64,000 bases of DNA. Source: Pseudovibrio sp. Tun.PSC04-5.I4. Its GTDB lineage: Bacteria > Pseudomonadota > Alphaproteobacteria > Rhizobiales > Stappiaceae. The stretch lies in the NCBI RefSeq assembly GCF_900104145.1, contig NZ_FNLB01000006.1, positions 641,001 to 705,000 of the forward strand. The letters run 5' to 3'. Below are positions 9,472-17,708 of the stretch, one piece after another. The position numbers were made by a program, and so were the translations under genes. The notes beneath the pieces are model-generated. The model was given only the letters and a program-made list of their open reading frames with translations. It did no database searches and was not told the origin of the DNA. Every line of letters starts with the position of its first letter. The first letter of the stretch is position 1.

Positions 9472-9654
9472 TTAGAGCGCTATCAACCTCTGAACAGCGC
9501 TTTCCCACTTTTCAGGGGGCAGGCTTGTCACGAGGCGAATGAGCTGAGCAAACTCAGCTTCTTCCAGCTGATAGCGTAGCATCTGCAATTCTGCTTCGGA
9601 AAATTTGCTCGTCGCGCTTATTGGAATATCTGCGTCTATTACTGCTTGAATCAT
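9472..9654 (-). CDS. small hypothetical protein
   Basis: 60 aa (MIQAVIDADIPISATSKFSE...), predicted helical in its acidic second half. An in-frame longer version reaches 9747, but the ATG at 9654 is preceded by AGGGGGTGAG, the only good ribosome-binding sequence. No family recognised; function unknown. It lies alone between the receiver gene and tRNA-Thr, and could be spurious. Confidence 0.45.
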   Translation of the reverse strand: MIQAVIDADIPISATSKFSEAELQMLRYQLEEAEFAQLIRLVTSLPPEKWESAVQRLIAL

Positions 9655-10197
9655 TCTCACCCCCTTGTCTTCGGCAACATGCAAACCAGTTCGCCTAGAC
9701 ATATATCGTCGTACAAGTGCGCTTGGCAGGCATACCCTCTCTCCCAAGATTAGCTAAATTCAGCTATGTGGAAAACAGCCCCAATATGCCCCCAAGACCT
9801 AAGAAAACTCGCAGGACTCAAAACATAAGTAAACCAACCCCAAGGTGAAATATGGTAGTTTTGTGGCGCGTTGTTTCTTAGTCACACTGCCGTAAAGGCA
9901 TTGGTATATCAAGGATGCGATGGTAATTATATTTCAACATTGAGATATTTAAATATAAAATACAGACAGAAAATTTTCATGTAGCAGCGATTTTTCAACC
10001 GTGACTAGTTCATAGTTAGCAGTGCACGTTAACGTTTCCGCACTCTGCAAGAAACTCATTCTAGGCAGAGTTGTAAATCGTTCCATTTTACGAAGGATTT
10101 TGGAGCGCAAATTTCTTGCATTAATGGAGAATAGAAGCGTGTAAGCACGCCAATTACGCCGTCAGAGACGAATTGAAGTCATGAATTCATTGGAAAC
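9655..10197. other. intergenic region without a recognised gene
   Basis: About 540 bases between the small hypothetical gene and tRNA-Thr. It is AT-rich in its middle (9930-9990). No ORF, tRNA or repeat family could be supported. An unrecognised small RNA cannot be excluded. Confidence 0.4.
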
Positions 10198-10272
<75 letters not shown>

Positions 10273-10524
10273 ATCGCTGATATGAAAAGCATAGGGTATG
10301 CTTCTCATTTTCTTCCAAGATTGCGGATTTTGCAACGAGGTTACTGTCCCGTGAGTAATACCCTCGGAACGAGGAGGCTTATGTCATAACCTTTTTAAAC
10401 CTGCAAGGGGTTTTGTTGGTAGGTCTGTGGAAACTGAATATCATAGGGATTTGAAAGTATTGCCATATATTTGTGGTGCTCTGAAGCTCTTGGCATCAAC
10501 CAGTTCCTCGTGTACCTGTTGGGC

Positions 10525-10680
10525 ATGACAGATTCAAAGAAAACTGAGCATGCCGGGAAGGCTGAGGAAGCTGCGGCTAAGCCTAAGAAAGACCCCAAAG
10601 CTGAGCGCTTGGCAGAAGCTTTGCGCGCCAATTTGCGTCGTAGAAAGCAAGCAGCTAAACGCAGCAAGGACGAGGGTTAA
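10525..10680 (+). CDS. small highly basic, Ala/Lys-rich protein
   Basis: 51 aa from ATG 10525 (MTDSKKTEHAGKAEEAAAKP...), ending in an Arg/Lys-rich segment with ALRANLRRRKQAAKR. Similar short basic proteins lie upstream of murA in related alphaproteobacteria as far as I recall. The longer in-frame start at 10471 adds a segment of unrelated character. No strong ribosome-binding site is visible. The function is unknown; the composition suggests nucleic-acid or ribosome contact, which is inference. Confidence 0.6.
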   Translation: MTDSKKTEHAGKAEEAAAKPKKDPKAERLAEALRANLRRRKQAAKRSKDEG

Positions 10681-10991
10681 GGGCTGCGAGAACCCTCATC
10701 TAAAGGCGATGTGCTTACGTTAAGCATTAATGCAGCAATTTCTCTTAAATTGGACGTAATCTGTGAAAACAGCTAGATACTGATGTTTTTGGGCGTAATA
10801 TTACGTCGCGAACTTGGTGAAAGTGACCAGTTTGAGAAATATTAGTAAGATCTATTGGGGAAAACCAGTGGGGAATAAACAAGGCTAAGAGCATGCCTTG
10901 CTTATGCCACAGCCCTAATGTTAGTGGACACAATCAATTCCTCTTCAAAATTGTGTTTCCATCAGCGGGTATTTATTGGGGTATTAGAAGT
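10681..10991. other. upstream region of murA
   Basis: About 310 bases between the small basic protein and murA. An open frame runs into murA from 10893 but its residues before MDKIRIVGG are not family-like, so it is leader DNA. The murA promoter is expected here; no specific operator is recognised. Confidence 0.4.
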
Positions 10992-12281
10992 ATGGACAAA
11001 ATTCGTATTGTTGGCGGCAATCAGCTCAACGGTGTTATTCCGATCTCAGGCGCGAAAAATGCTGCGCTGCCTTTGATGATCGCGTCGCTGTTGTGCGAAG
11101 ATACATTAACACTGGAAAATGTGCCCCGGCTGCGCGATGTCGCACTTCTGACTCAGATTCTTTCAAATCACGGTGTTGATTATTCTGTTGATGGCAAGCG
11201 CGTTGGTCAGGATGTTATGACCGGTCAGACCGTGCACCTCAACGCAAGTAATATTGTTGATACAACAGCTCCTTATGAGCTTGTCTCCAAAATGCGGGCG
11301 AGTTTCTGGGTTATCGGTCCATTGCTGGCACGTATGCACACTGCTCGAGTCTCTCTTCCAGGCGGTTGTGCAATTGGGACGCGCCCGGTTGATTTCTTCA
11401 TTGATGGCCTCAAAGCATTGGGCGCTGAGATTGAGATGGACCGCGGCTATGTTCAGGCAGACGCAAAAGGTGGCCTTAAAGGTGGCCGCGTTGTTTTCCC
11501 GAAAACATCTGTTGGCGCAACACACACGGTGATGATGGCCGCGACGCTGGCAAAGGGTGAAAGCGTTATTGAAAACGCCGCTCAAGAGCCAGAAGTTACT
11601 GATCTTGCGAACTGTCTCATTGGTATGGGCGCAAAGATTGAAGGGGCTGGCACTGATACAATTCACATTCAAGGCGTTGATAGTCTGGGTGCACACCGCC
11701 ATCCTGTGATCCCGGATCGGATCGAGACGGGCACCTACGCAATGGCTGTTGCTATGACCGGCGGTGAAGTGACACTGGAAGGTGCACGCGGCGATCTTCT
11801 GGAAGGTGCTTTGGATATCCTGCGCCAGACCGGAACTGAGATCACCGAGACAAACGTGGGTCTCAAAGTGCGCCGCAACGGTGGCGGCATTAACCCTGTT
11901 GATATTTCAACGGCGCCTTTCCCAGGCTTCCCAACAGATTTGCAGGCGCAATTTATGGCGTTGATGACCCGCTCAAAGGGTGTCAGCAAAATCACAGAGA
12001 ACATCTTCGAAAACCGCTTCATGCATGTGCAGGAGCTTGCACGTCTGGGCGCAAAAATCACGATGGACGGGCAAGTCGCTTCTGTTGAAGGCGTAGAGAC
12101 TTTGCACGGTGCGCAGGTGATGGCGACGGATCTACGCGCTTCTGTTTCCCTTGTTATTGCAGGGCTTGCCGCTGAAGGTGAAACAACAGTCAGCCGTGTT
12201 TATCATTTGGATCGTGGATTTGAACAGTTGGAAGAAAAACTCTCCCGCTGTGGTGCGGTAATCGAGCGAATCTCGGCCTAA
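10992..12281 (+). CDS. murA: UDP-N-acetylglucosamine 1-carboxyvinyltransferase
   Basis: Transfers enolpyruvate from PEP to UDP-GlcNAc, the first committed step of peptidoglycan synthesis, in the cytosol. 429 aa from ATG 10992 (MDKIRIVGG). Lys22 in SGAKNAALP and the catalytic Cys126 in [10 protein letters not shown] are present, so the protein should be fosfomycin-sensitive in principle. The inside-out EPSP-synthase fold repeats are visible throughout. A strong terminator follows. It begins the conserved alphaproteobacterial housekeeping block. Confidence 0.97.
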   Translation: MDKIRIVGGNQLNGVIPISGAKNAALPLMIASLLCEDTLTLENVPRLRDVALLTQILSNHGVDYSVDGKRVGQDVMTGQTVHLNASNIVDTTAPYELVSKMRASFWVIGPLLARMHTARVSLPGGCAIGTRPVDFFIDGLKALGAEIEMDRGYVQADAKGGLKGGRVVFPKTSVGATHTVMMAATLAKGESVIENAAQEPEVTDLANCLIGMGAKIEGAGTDTIHIQGVDSLGAHRHPVIPDRIETGTYAMAVAMTGGEVTLEGARGDLLEGALDILRQTGTEITETNVGLKVRRNGGGINPVDISTAPFPGFPTDLQAQFMALMTRSKGVSKITENIFENRFMHVQELARLGAKITMDGQVASVEGVETLHGAQVMATDLRASVSLVIAGLAAEGETTVSRVYHLDRGFEQLEEKLSRCGAVIERISA

Positions 12282-12306
12282 GGCAATCACAGCTTTTTTA
12301 ATTTGG

Positions 12307-12338
12307 AACCCGGTCTGAAGCTCAGGCCGGGTTTTTTC
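12307..12338 (+). terminator. intrinsic terminator after murA
   Basis: Twelve-base-pair stem AACCCGGTCTGA against TCAGGCCGGGTT (one G-T pair), three-base loop AGC, then a run of six T. It lies 25 bases after the murA stop. Confidence 0.92.
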
Positions 12339-12492
12339 TTGGTCTTTCGATTCTTAAAGTGCGTGGAAAGGCGTCTGCTGCTTGAAATCCACTCCATTCG
12401 CTCATAGATGTTTTTCTATAAATTGTTGTAATAGTAAGGCTGTCTCGCTCTCTCCTGAGAGATGCCGCAAAGAAATGCTGCAAGGATCTGAC

Positions 12493-12939
12493 ATGAAACA
12501 AGTGAAACCAATGAAGTTGATGGCGCTGGATCAGGAAGATTTACAGATCATTTCTTCCATGGTGCAGGATAGTGTTCTGAAACTAGCAGATATCCAATAC
12601 CTGCCTGCCGAGCGTCGTCTGGTTTTGACCATGAATCGGTATCTTTGGGAAACCGATGAAAACAACAAACGCCAGAAAATGCGGGCCCGTTCGGTTCTGT
12701 CTATTTCTCGGGTAGATGCTGTAAGAGCACAAAAAATCAATCAAACCAACAAGGACATGGTTTTGTCTTTGCTCTGTGTTTTGTTTGAAGAGACAAATGC
12801 ACCGGCTGGCCAGTTGAAGCTTGAGTTTTCTGGCGGGGCTGTTATTGCAGCATCGATTGAGTGTATTGAAGCACAACTTGCAGATCTTGGTGAAGTTTGG
12901 GAAACGGAAAACAGACCTGAACATCATCTGGAAAGCTAG
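12493..12939 (+). CDS. DUF2948 family protein
   Basis: 148 aa from ATG 12493; the upstream extension to 12382 is not family-like. The sequence MKLMALDQEDLQIISSMVQD followed by YLPAERRLVLTMNRYLWE is the usual opening of DUF2948 proteins, found between murA and hisD in many alphaproteobacteria. No membrane segment or catalytic motif is visible. Its role is unknown. The strict synteny is the best evidence that it is a real, conserved gene. Confidence 0.9.
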   Translation: MKQVKPMKLMALDQEDLQIISSMVQDSVLKLADIQYLPAERRLVLTMNRYLWETDENNKRQKMRARSVLSISRVDAVRAQKINQTNKDMVLSLLCVLFEETNAPAGQLKLEFSGGAVIAASIECIEAQLADLGEVWETENRPEHHLES

Positions 12940-13068
12940 TTGGAAACAACAAGGCTCTTTTGGTGGACACTTAGATAGTCTATTAGCTTATTCTGCCTAA
13001 TAGAAATTGGAACACACCCTTGCGGATGAAGATGCATCCCAAGGCATTACATAAATTGGGACGATACT

Positions 13069-14364
13069 GTGGCTATAAAGCTCTCCTCAAAATCTGAAGG
13101 TTTCAACGATGAAATTCGTACCCTGCTTGGAAGCAAGCGGGAAACTTCAGAGGACGTGGATCATATCGTGCGGGATATCCTGAAGGATGTTGAAACGCGC
13201 GGTGATGCTGCCGTGCTCGATTACACCAATAAGTTTGATCGCATGACGGTCAAATCTATGGACGAGCTCATAGTAACTGAAGCGGAGATAGAAGCTGCCG
13301 TTGCGCAGATTCCCGCAACAACGCTGGCAGCTTTGCAGCTTGCCCATGATCGTATCCGGTCCCACCATCAAAAACAGCTCCCGGAAAGCTACACCTATAC
13401 AGATGCGATTGGCGTAGAGCTGGGCGCAATCTGGACCGCAGTTGAGGCTGTTGGGGTATACGTTCCAGGTGGTATCGCAAGCTATCCATCCTCCGTTCTT
13501 ATGAACGTCGTGCCGGCAAAGGTTGCCGGTGTCGAGCGCATCGTGATGGTTGTGCCAAGCCCGGATAATGTGCTCAACCCACTGGTCCTTGCCGCGGCAA
13601 AGATGGCAGGTGTCTCTGAGATTTACCGCATTGGCGGTGCTCAGGCTGTTGGCGCTCTGGCCTACGGGACTGAAACAATTACACCGGTCTCCAAAATTGT
13701 TGGCCCGGGCAACGCCTTCGTGTCCGCTGCAAAGCGCCGCGTATTCGGAACAGTTGGCATTGATATGATTGCCGGACCTTCTGAAATCCTCGTGGTCGCC
13801 GATAAAGATAACAACCCGGACTGGGTTGCTATTGATCTCCTGTCACAAGCCGAGCATGATCCAGTGGCACAGTCCATTTTGATTACCGACAGTGAAGAGC
13901 TTGCCATCGCAGTGGAAGAAGCTGTTGAACGGCAGTTGGTAACGCTGCCACGCGCGGATGTTGCACGTCAGAGCTGGACTGATTATGGAGCGATCATCAC
14001 CGTTGATACGCTCGATGATGCAATGGTGCTGTCCAACCGCTTTGCACCGGAACATCTTGAGCTCTGCGTCGAGGACCCTGATGCCTTGCTTCCGAAAATG
14101 CGCAACGCAGGAGCGGTTTTCGTAGGCCGCTACACACCAGAAGCTATCGGTGACTATGTGGGCGGGTCAAACCACGTTTTGCCTACAGCGCGCTCTGCTA
14201 AGTTCTCCTCCGGCTTATCTACTTTGGAATTTGTTAAGCGAACATCATTGCTTAGATGTAATCCTGATAATCTGGCGCAGATTGGACCTGCAGCGGTGAC
14301 ACTGGCTGAAGTTGAAGGCCTGCAAGCCCATGGGCGTTCTATTTCAATCCGCTTAAATCGCTAG
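13069..14364 (+). CDS. hisD: histidinol dehydrogenase
   Basis: Zn-dependent enzyme that oxidises L-histidinol to L-histidine in two NAD+-linked steps, the end of histidine synthesis. 431 aa, GTG start at 13069. Family motifs seen: GGAQAVGALAYGTE, VGPGNAFVSAAKRRV, IDMIAGPSEI, AEHDPVAQS (Zn-site Gln/His region), FAPEHLELC and GGSNHVLPT. It is followed after 39 bases by the UPF0262 gene, as in related genomes, rather than by other his genes. Confidence 0.97.
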   Translation: MAIKLSSKSEGFNDEIRTLLGSKRETSEDVDHIVRDILKDVETRGDAAVLDYTNKFDRMTVKSMDELIVTEAEIEAAVAQIPATTLAALQLAHDRIRSHHQKQLPESYTYTDAIGVELGAIWTAVEAVGVYVPGGIASYPSSVLMNVVPAKVAGVERIVMVVPSPDNVLNPLVLAAAKMAGVSEIYRIGGAQAVGALAYGTETITPVSKIVGPGNAFVSAAKRRVFGTVGIDMIAGPSEILVVADKDNNPDWVAIDLLSQAEHDPVAQSILITDSEELAIAVEEAVERQLVTLPRADVARQSWTDYGAIITVDTLDDAMVLSNRFAPEHLELCVEDPDALLPKMRNAGAVFVGRYTPEAIGDYVGGSNHVLPTARSAKFSSGLSTLEFVKRTSLLRCNPDNLAQIGPAAVTLAEVEGLQAHGRSISIRLNR

Positions 14365-14403
14365 ATTGCAACATTAGGTATCACTTGTAGAAAAGATTGC
14401 TCG

Positions 14404-14913
14404 ATGAACAAGGAAGTCCCTGTAAACGAAGAACAGAGACAAAAAGGTGGGGAGCGCCTTTTTGAAGTGGTCCTTGACGCCTATTCTATTGTCCGTGCCG
14501 ATAAAGATGTTGAGAGAGAACGGAAAATTGCAATTTTTGATCTGGTGGAGGAGAATCAGTTTTCACCGGAAGGGCCGGATCTGGGGCCTTATCGCCTAGA
14601 TCTGGCGATGATCAAAAAGAAACTGGTGCTGAGTATTCGGGATGAAATTGGAAGCGAGATTTCAACCCATATTTTATCGCTCACACCTTTCCGGAAAATT
14701 ATAAAAGACTACTTCATGATTTGTGAGAGCTACTACGATGCCATTCGTAGCGCCTCTCCCAGACAGATTGAAGCAATTGATATGGGACGTCGTGGTTTGC
14801 ATGACGACGGCGCCGTTATCCTGGAAGAACGGTTGAAAGGGAAGATCACCATCGATCATAAAACGGCACGGCGTCTGTTTACGCTCATCTGCGCTTTGCA
14901 GCACCGGGGGTAA
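14404..14913 (+). CDS. UPF0262 family protein
   Basis: 169 aa. The block from [21 protein letters not shown] through [18 protein letters not shown] to [24 protein letters not shown] is characteristic of UPF0262, an uncharacterised alphaproteobacterial family placed after hisD. No signal peptide or membrane helix. Two bases separate its stop from the phosphatase-like gene, so the two are cotranscribed. Function unknown. Confidence 0.92.
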   Translation: MNKEVPVNEEQRQKGGERLFEVVLDAYSIVRADKDVERERKIAIFDLVEENQFSPEGPDLGPYRLDLAMIKKKLVLSIRDEIGSEISTHILSLTPFRKIIKDYFMICESYYDAIRSASPRQIEAIDMGRRGLHDDGAVILEERLKGKITIDHKTARRLFTLICALQHRG

Positions 14914-14915
14914 AT

Positions 14916-15347
14916 ATGGTCCCAGCCATTTCCCAGCCAAGTTCGGTCCTATTCATCTGTAGGATGAACGCCGTTCGTTCGCCTATGGCAGAAGGGCTGA
15001 CAAAACTTCTGTTTCCAAAACAGATTTATGTACGGTCTTGTGGTGTTTTTTCAGGTGAGCGTGATCCCTTTGTGGATTCGGTGATGGATGAACTTGGTAT
15101 GGACCTGAGTGATCATCATCCCAAAACCTTTGAGGATCTGGCTGAAGATGGATTTGACCTTATCGTGTCGTTGGCACCAGAAGCACATCACATGGCTTTA
15201 GAGCTGACAAGAACCCAATCAGTTGATATTGAGTACTGGCCGACAATTGACCCGACAGTGGCGACTGGTAGCCGTGCGCAGATCATGGATGCCTACAGAT
15301 CGGTCCGAGATACGCTGAAGCGAAAAATTGAGAAGCGGATGCAATAA
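14916..15347 (+). CDS. low-molecular-weight protein-tyrosine-phosphatase / ArsC-like protein
   Basis: 143 aa with an N-terminal P-loop C-x5-R-S (Cys15, Arg21, Ser22 in ICRMNAVRSPMAEG), and a late WPTIDPT segment where the family carries its general-acid Asp. This supports Cys-based phosphatase or arsenate-reductase chemistry. The P-loop differs from the usual CxGNxCRS, with Met-Asn-Ala instead of Gly-Asn, so the true substrate is open. It is coupled to UPF0262 upstream and precedes infA, as in Rhizobiales. Confidence 0.88.
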   Translation: MVPAISQPSSVLFICRMNAVRSPMAEGLTKLLFPKQIYVRSCGVFSGERDPFVDSVMDELGMDLSDHHPKTFEDLAEDGFDLIVSLAPEAHHMALELTRTQSVDIEYWPTIDPTVATGSRAQIMDAYRSVRDTLKRKIEKRMQ

Positions 15348-15415
15348 GCCACTGAAAATGCAAAATTCGTTGCTTCTCTATGTGTTTTCCACCCAAAACA
15401 GGGAATAAGCGGTAA

Positions 15416-15471
15416 AACTCGTCAAACTGCCCTCCAAGAAATGGAGGAAGACTGTTCACTTTTGACGAGTT
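15416..15471 (+). promoter_or_regulatory. nested inverted repeat in the infA leader
   Basis: Outer arms AACTCGTCAAA (15416-15426) and TTTGACGAGTT (15461-15471) are perfectly complementary over 11 bases. Inside them CCTCC (15431-15435) can pair with GGAGG (15443-15447). The element ends 47 bases before the infA ATG. There is no T-run directly after it, so it looks more like a folded 5' leader or operator than a terminator. Function unproven. Confidence 0.55.
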
Positions 15472-15518
15472 ATCCGGTACGTTCCGCGAAAATTCCATTC
15501 AACAAATCAGGAATCCTA

Positions 15519-15737
15519 ATGGCTAAAGAAGAAATGCTGGAGTTTCCAGGCGTCGTCGTCGAACTCCTTCCTAATGCGACCTTTCGTGTAAAGCTTGAAA
15601 ACGAACACGAAATTATCGCACACACAGCTGGTCGTATGCGTAAGAACCGTATTCGTGTTTTGGCTGGTGATAAGGTGCTAGTTGAAATGACACCATATGA
15701 TCTGACCAAGGGTCGTATCACTTACCGCTACAAATAA
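15519..15737 (+). CDS. infA: translation initiation factor IF-1
   Basis: 72-residue S1/OB-fold protein that binds the ribosomal A site during initiation. It starts [20 protein letters not shown] and ends GRITYRYK, almost invariant in bacteria. ATG 15519 follows an AGGAA sequence; the longer open frame from 15441 is leader. An essential gene, preceded by an unusual inverted repeat and followed by maf. Confidence 0.98.
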   Translation: MAKEEMLEFPGVVVELLPNATFRVKLENEHEIIAHTAGRMRKNRIRVLAGDKVLVEMTPYDLTKGRITYRYK

Positions 15738-15817
15738 GCGACACTCAGATTGTAGGTTCGGTAATGTGAACCTGCTTTTTTAGCTCTGGCCGATTCAATT
15801 TCGGGGAACTGGAACAT

Positions 15818-16453
15818 ATGACCAAAGAACTGCCGTTAGTATTGGCCTCAGGGTCTCCACGTCGTCTGGCGTTGCTTCAGCAGATTGGTATTGAACCAGA
15901 CTTCCTGTTGCCAGCAGATATTGATGAGACGCCGGTGCGTGGGGAAAGCCCGCGCGCGTTGGCGCAACGCCTTGCTCGTGGCAAAGCTGCTGCGGCGCGT
16001 GTTATGGTTGATCGCGATGAGGCGAAAGCCCATTCCATCGTGTTGGGATCAGACACCGTTGTTGCTGTTGGACGCCGCATACTCCCGAAAGCTGAGAGCA
16101 AGGAACAGGCAAGCGTTTGTCTCCAATTGCTCTCTGGGCGTATGCACAAGGTCTATACCGGTGTGTGTGTTAACATGCCGGACGGTGTGGTGCGCTCCAA
16201 ACTCGTTGAAACGCGGGTGCGGTTCCGCCGTCTTTCCACGCAGGATACTGAAAACTATCTTGCTTCTGGTGAGTGGCGCGGCAAAGCAGGCGGCTATGCT
16301 ATTCAGGGGCTCGCAGGCTCGTTTATTGCACGTGTGGTCGGCTCATACCCAAGCGTTGTTGGTCTGCCGCTGCTGGAGACCGCAAGCCTCTTACAGAGCG
16401 TTGGCTATCCAATTCAGAATATGTGGGATGATGATGCCGTTCCAGCGGCCTGA
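15818..16453 (+). CDS. maf: Maf family nucleotide pyrophosphatase
   Basis: Hydrolyses non-canonical or modified nucleoside triphosphates to monophosphates (house-cleaning). 211 aa with the N-terminal ASGSPRR loop, DIDETP, LARGKA, LGSDTVV and the C-terminal [12 protein letters not shown] segment. ATG 15818. In relatives it lies between infA and yacG; here an extra minus-strand gene is inserted between maf and yacG. Confidence 0.95.
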   Translation: MTKELPLVLASGSPRRLALLQQIGIEPDFLLPADIDETPVRGESPRALAQRLARGKAAAARVMVDRDEAKAHSIVLGSDTVVAVGRRILPKAESKEQASVCLQLLSGRMHKVYTGVCVNMPDGVVRSKLVETRVRFRRLSTQDTENYLASGEWRGKAGGYAIQGLAGSFIARVVGSYPSVVGLPLLETASLLQSVGYPIQNMWDDDAVPAA

Positions 16454-16468
16454 GAAGGCTGTCACACG

Positions 16469-16828
16469 CTAACGGGCAAATCCACCAACTGTCTGCACGA
16501 ATTTCGGTGAGAGGCTCGCCAGAGCGTTCCTAAGCTCATAGCTAGGTTTTCCGTAGACAGTCATGGACGAAGGGTGCAGAGCATCCATAAACTCGTGCGC
16601 ATAGCTGTTGGAAAGCCAGTTGAGATGCAGCAATGCTGCATTGCTGTCTTTGAAGCTGGAAAAGATCTCGCAGAACTGTCCATCCTCGCTGAGGTACCAG
16701 ACATAAGCGCTTGTATTGCCTTGCAGGTGTTGCACAGCCTTGACCATCTCAACCATAAGACCCTCAAAGGTCTTGGGGTCAGTTGTTGCGAGACGTGCTG
16801 TGAGGATCCATGAGACTTCGCTATTCAT
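16469..16828 (-). CDS. putative antibiotic-biosynthesis-monooxygenase-like (dimeric alpha/beta barrel) protein
   Basis: 119 aa on the minus strand between maf and yacG, with AGGGGAAA 8 bases before its ATG. The pattern of an N-terminal beta strand (WILTARLATTD), a helix (FEGLMVEMVKAVQ) and then strand YVWYLSEDGQFCEIFSSFKD followed by a helix resembles small ABM-fold proteins. No catalytic residues can be assigned. It is opposite in strand to the housekeeping genes, so it is probably an insertion particular to this lineage. Confidence 0.65.
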   Translation of the reverse strand: MNSEVSWILTARLATTDPKTFEGLMVEMVKAVQHLQGNTSAYVWYLSEDGQFCEIFSSFKDSNAALLHLNWLSNSYAHEFMDALHPSSMTVYGKPSYELRNALASLSPKFVQTVGGFAR

Positions 16829-17161
16829 TCTACGTTTCCCCTACAATCGCCAGATACTTTGAAAATCGTCAGGAACTCAAAGTAGGTATCTGGAGATGAT
16901 CTTATGCTTTTCTTCAACTGCTGCAAAGTTGTTTGCCTCCAAGCTGATTAATAGCTGATACTAAGGTGAGTATTTTCTGATGTGAAGTTCTCGCATGACG
17001 TTTTTACTGTGACCCGGATTAGGAATACGTGTTGCCTTGGTGAACTTGCCACTTGATGCCTTGCGGAAATCCCATTAGATGCTCTCTTCAGAAAAACTTT
17101 CGTGAAACTGCCGAGAATGAACGTGTAGTTGGATCTATTGGAAAGCTGATAGGGTAAAGTC
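16829..17161. other. intergenic region before yacG
   Basis: About 330 bases. It contains an inverted repeat with arms near 16850-16862 (CCAGATACTTTG) and 16877-16892 (CAAAGTAGGTATCTGG), imperfect by a four-base insertion, just upstream of the minus-strand gene. Nothing else is recognised; the rest has no plausible gene. Confidence 0.4.
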
Positions 17162-17365
17162 ATGACGAAACCTTCGACGAAATTGGCAGCATGCCCAATC
17201 TGCAATAAACCTGCACAGGAGAGCGCAAAACCGTTTTGCTCCGAACGGTGCAGGCAGGTTGATCTCAACAAGTGGTTGAATGGCAGTTATTCTGTGCCTG
17301 CTGTTGAGGAAGAGTTCAGCGAAGACGATATTTCTGAGTTAGAAAATTCACGTATGTTGCACTGA
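17162..17365 (+). CDS. yacG: DNA gyrase inhibitor YacG (zinc-binding)
   Basis: 67 aa. A zinc ribbon with Cys11, Cys14, Cys26 and Cys30 (ACPICNKP then PFCSERCRQVDLNKWL) is diagnostic of YacG, which binds GyrB and inhibits gyrase. The C-terminal tail is acidic. ATG 17162 is the only reasonable start; no strong ribosome-binding site is seen. It closes the murA-to-yacG block. Confidence 0.93.
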   Translation: MTKPSTKLAACPICNKPAQESAKPFCSERCRQVDLNKWLNGSYSVPAVEEEFSEDDISELENSRMLH

Positions 17366-17708
17366 GGTTTTGGGGATAAATAATTCCAAAAGTTGGATGG
17401 TTTCCGGGATATCACCTTAAGTTTGGGAATGAATTCGACGGTTTCTATAAGATTAACTAATTGATATATAAATGAAAACATAAATAGTGCCGTCTTTTTG
17501 ACTAGCCGCCAAAAGGCTTAACGTTAAAAAAGTCAGTGCCTGAAATATTTTTCAATTAGGTGGCGAAATATATCGCGTTTGGTCTTGTGCCTGTCACAGT
17601 TATGGGCAATTGTACCGAGCGTGTTCTTGGGAGGTTTGCGCGAATTTTGAGATTCTCGTATAGCCGTCTCGTTAAATTGCTTGGGGCAATTGGATAAAGG
17701 CAAGATCT
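17366..17708. other. intergenic region upstream of the 5'-nucleotidase
   Basis: About 340 AT-rich bases. It should contain the promoter of the exported 5'-nucleotidase. A CTGTCACAG sequence near 17592 resembles half of a Pho box, but no second half at the right distance is seen. No ORF or RNA supported. Confidence 0.4.

Noticed and set aside
17585..17625. Possible Pho box upstream of the 5'-nucleotidase
   Set aside because: Only one CTGTCAC half-site is recognisable; the second half at the required 11-base spacing does not match, so phosphate control is not supported.
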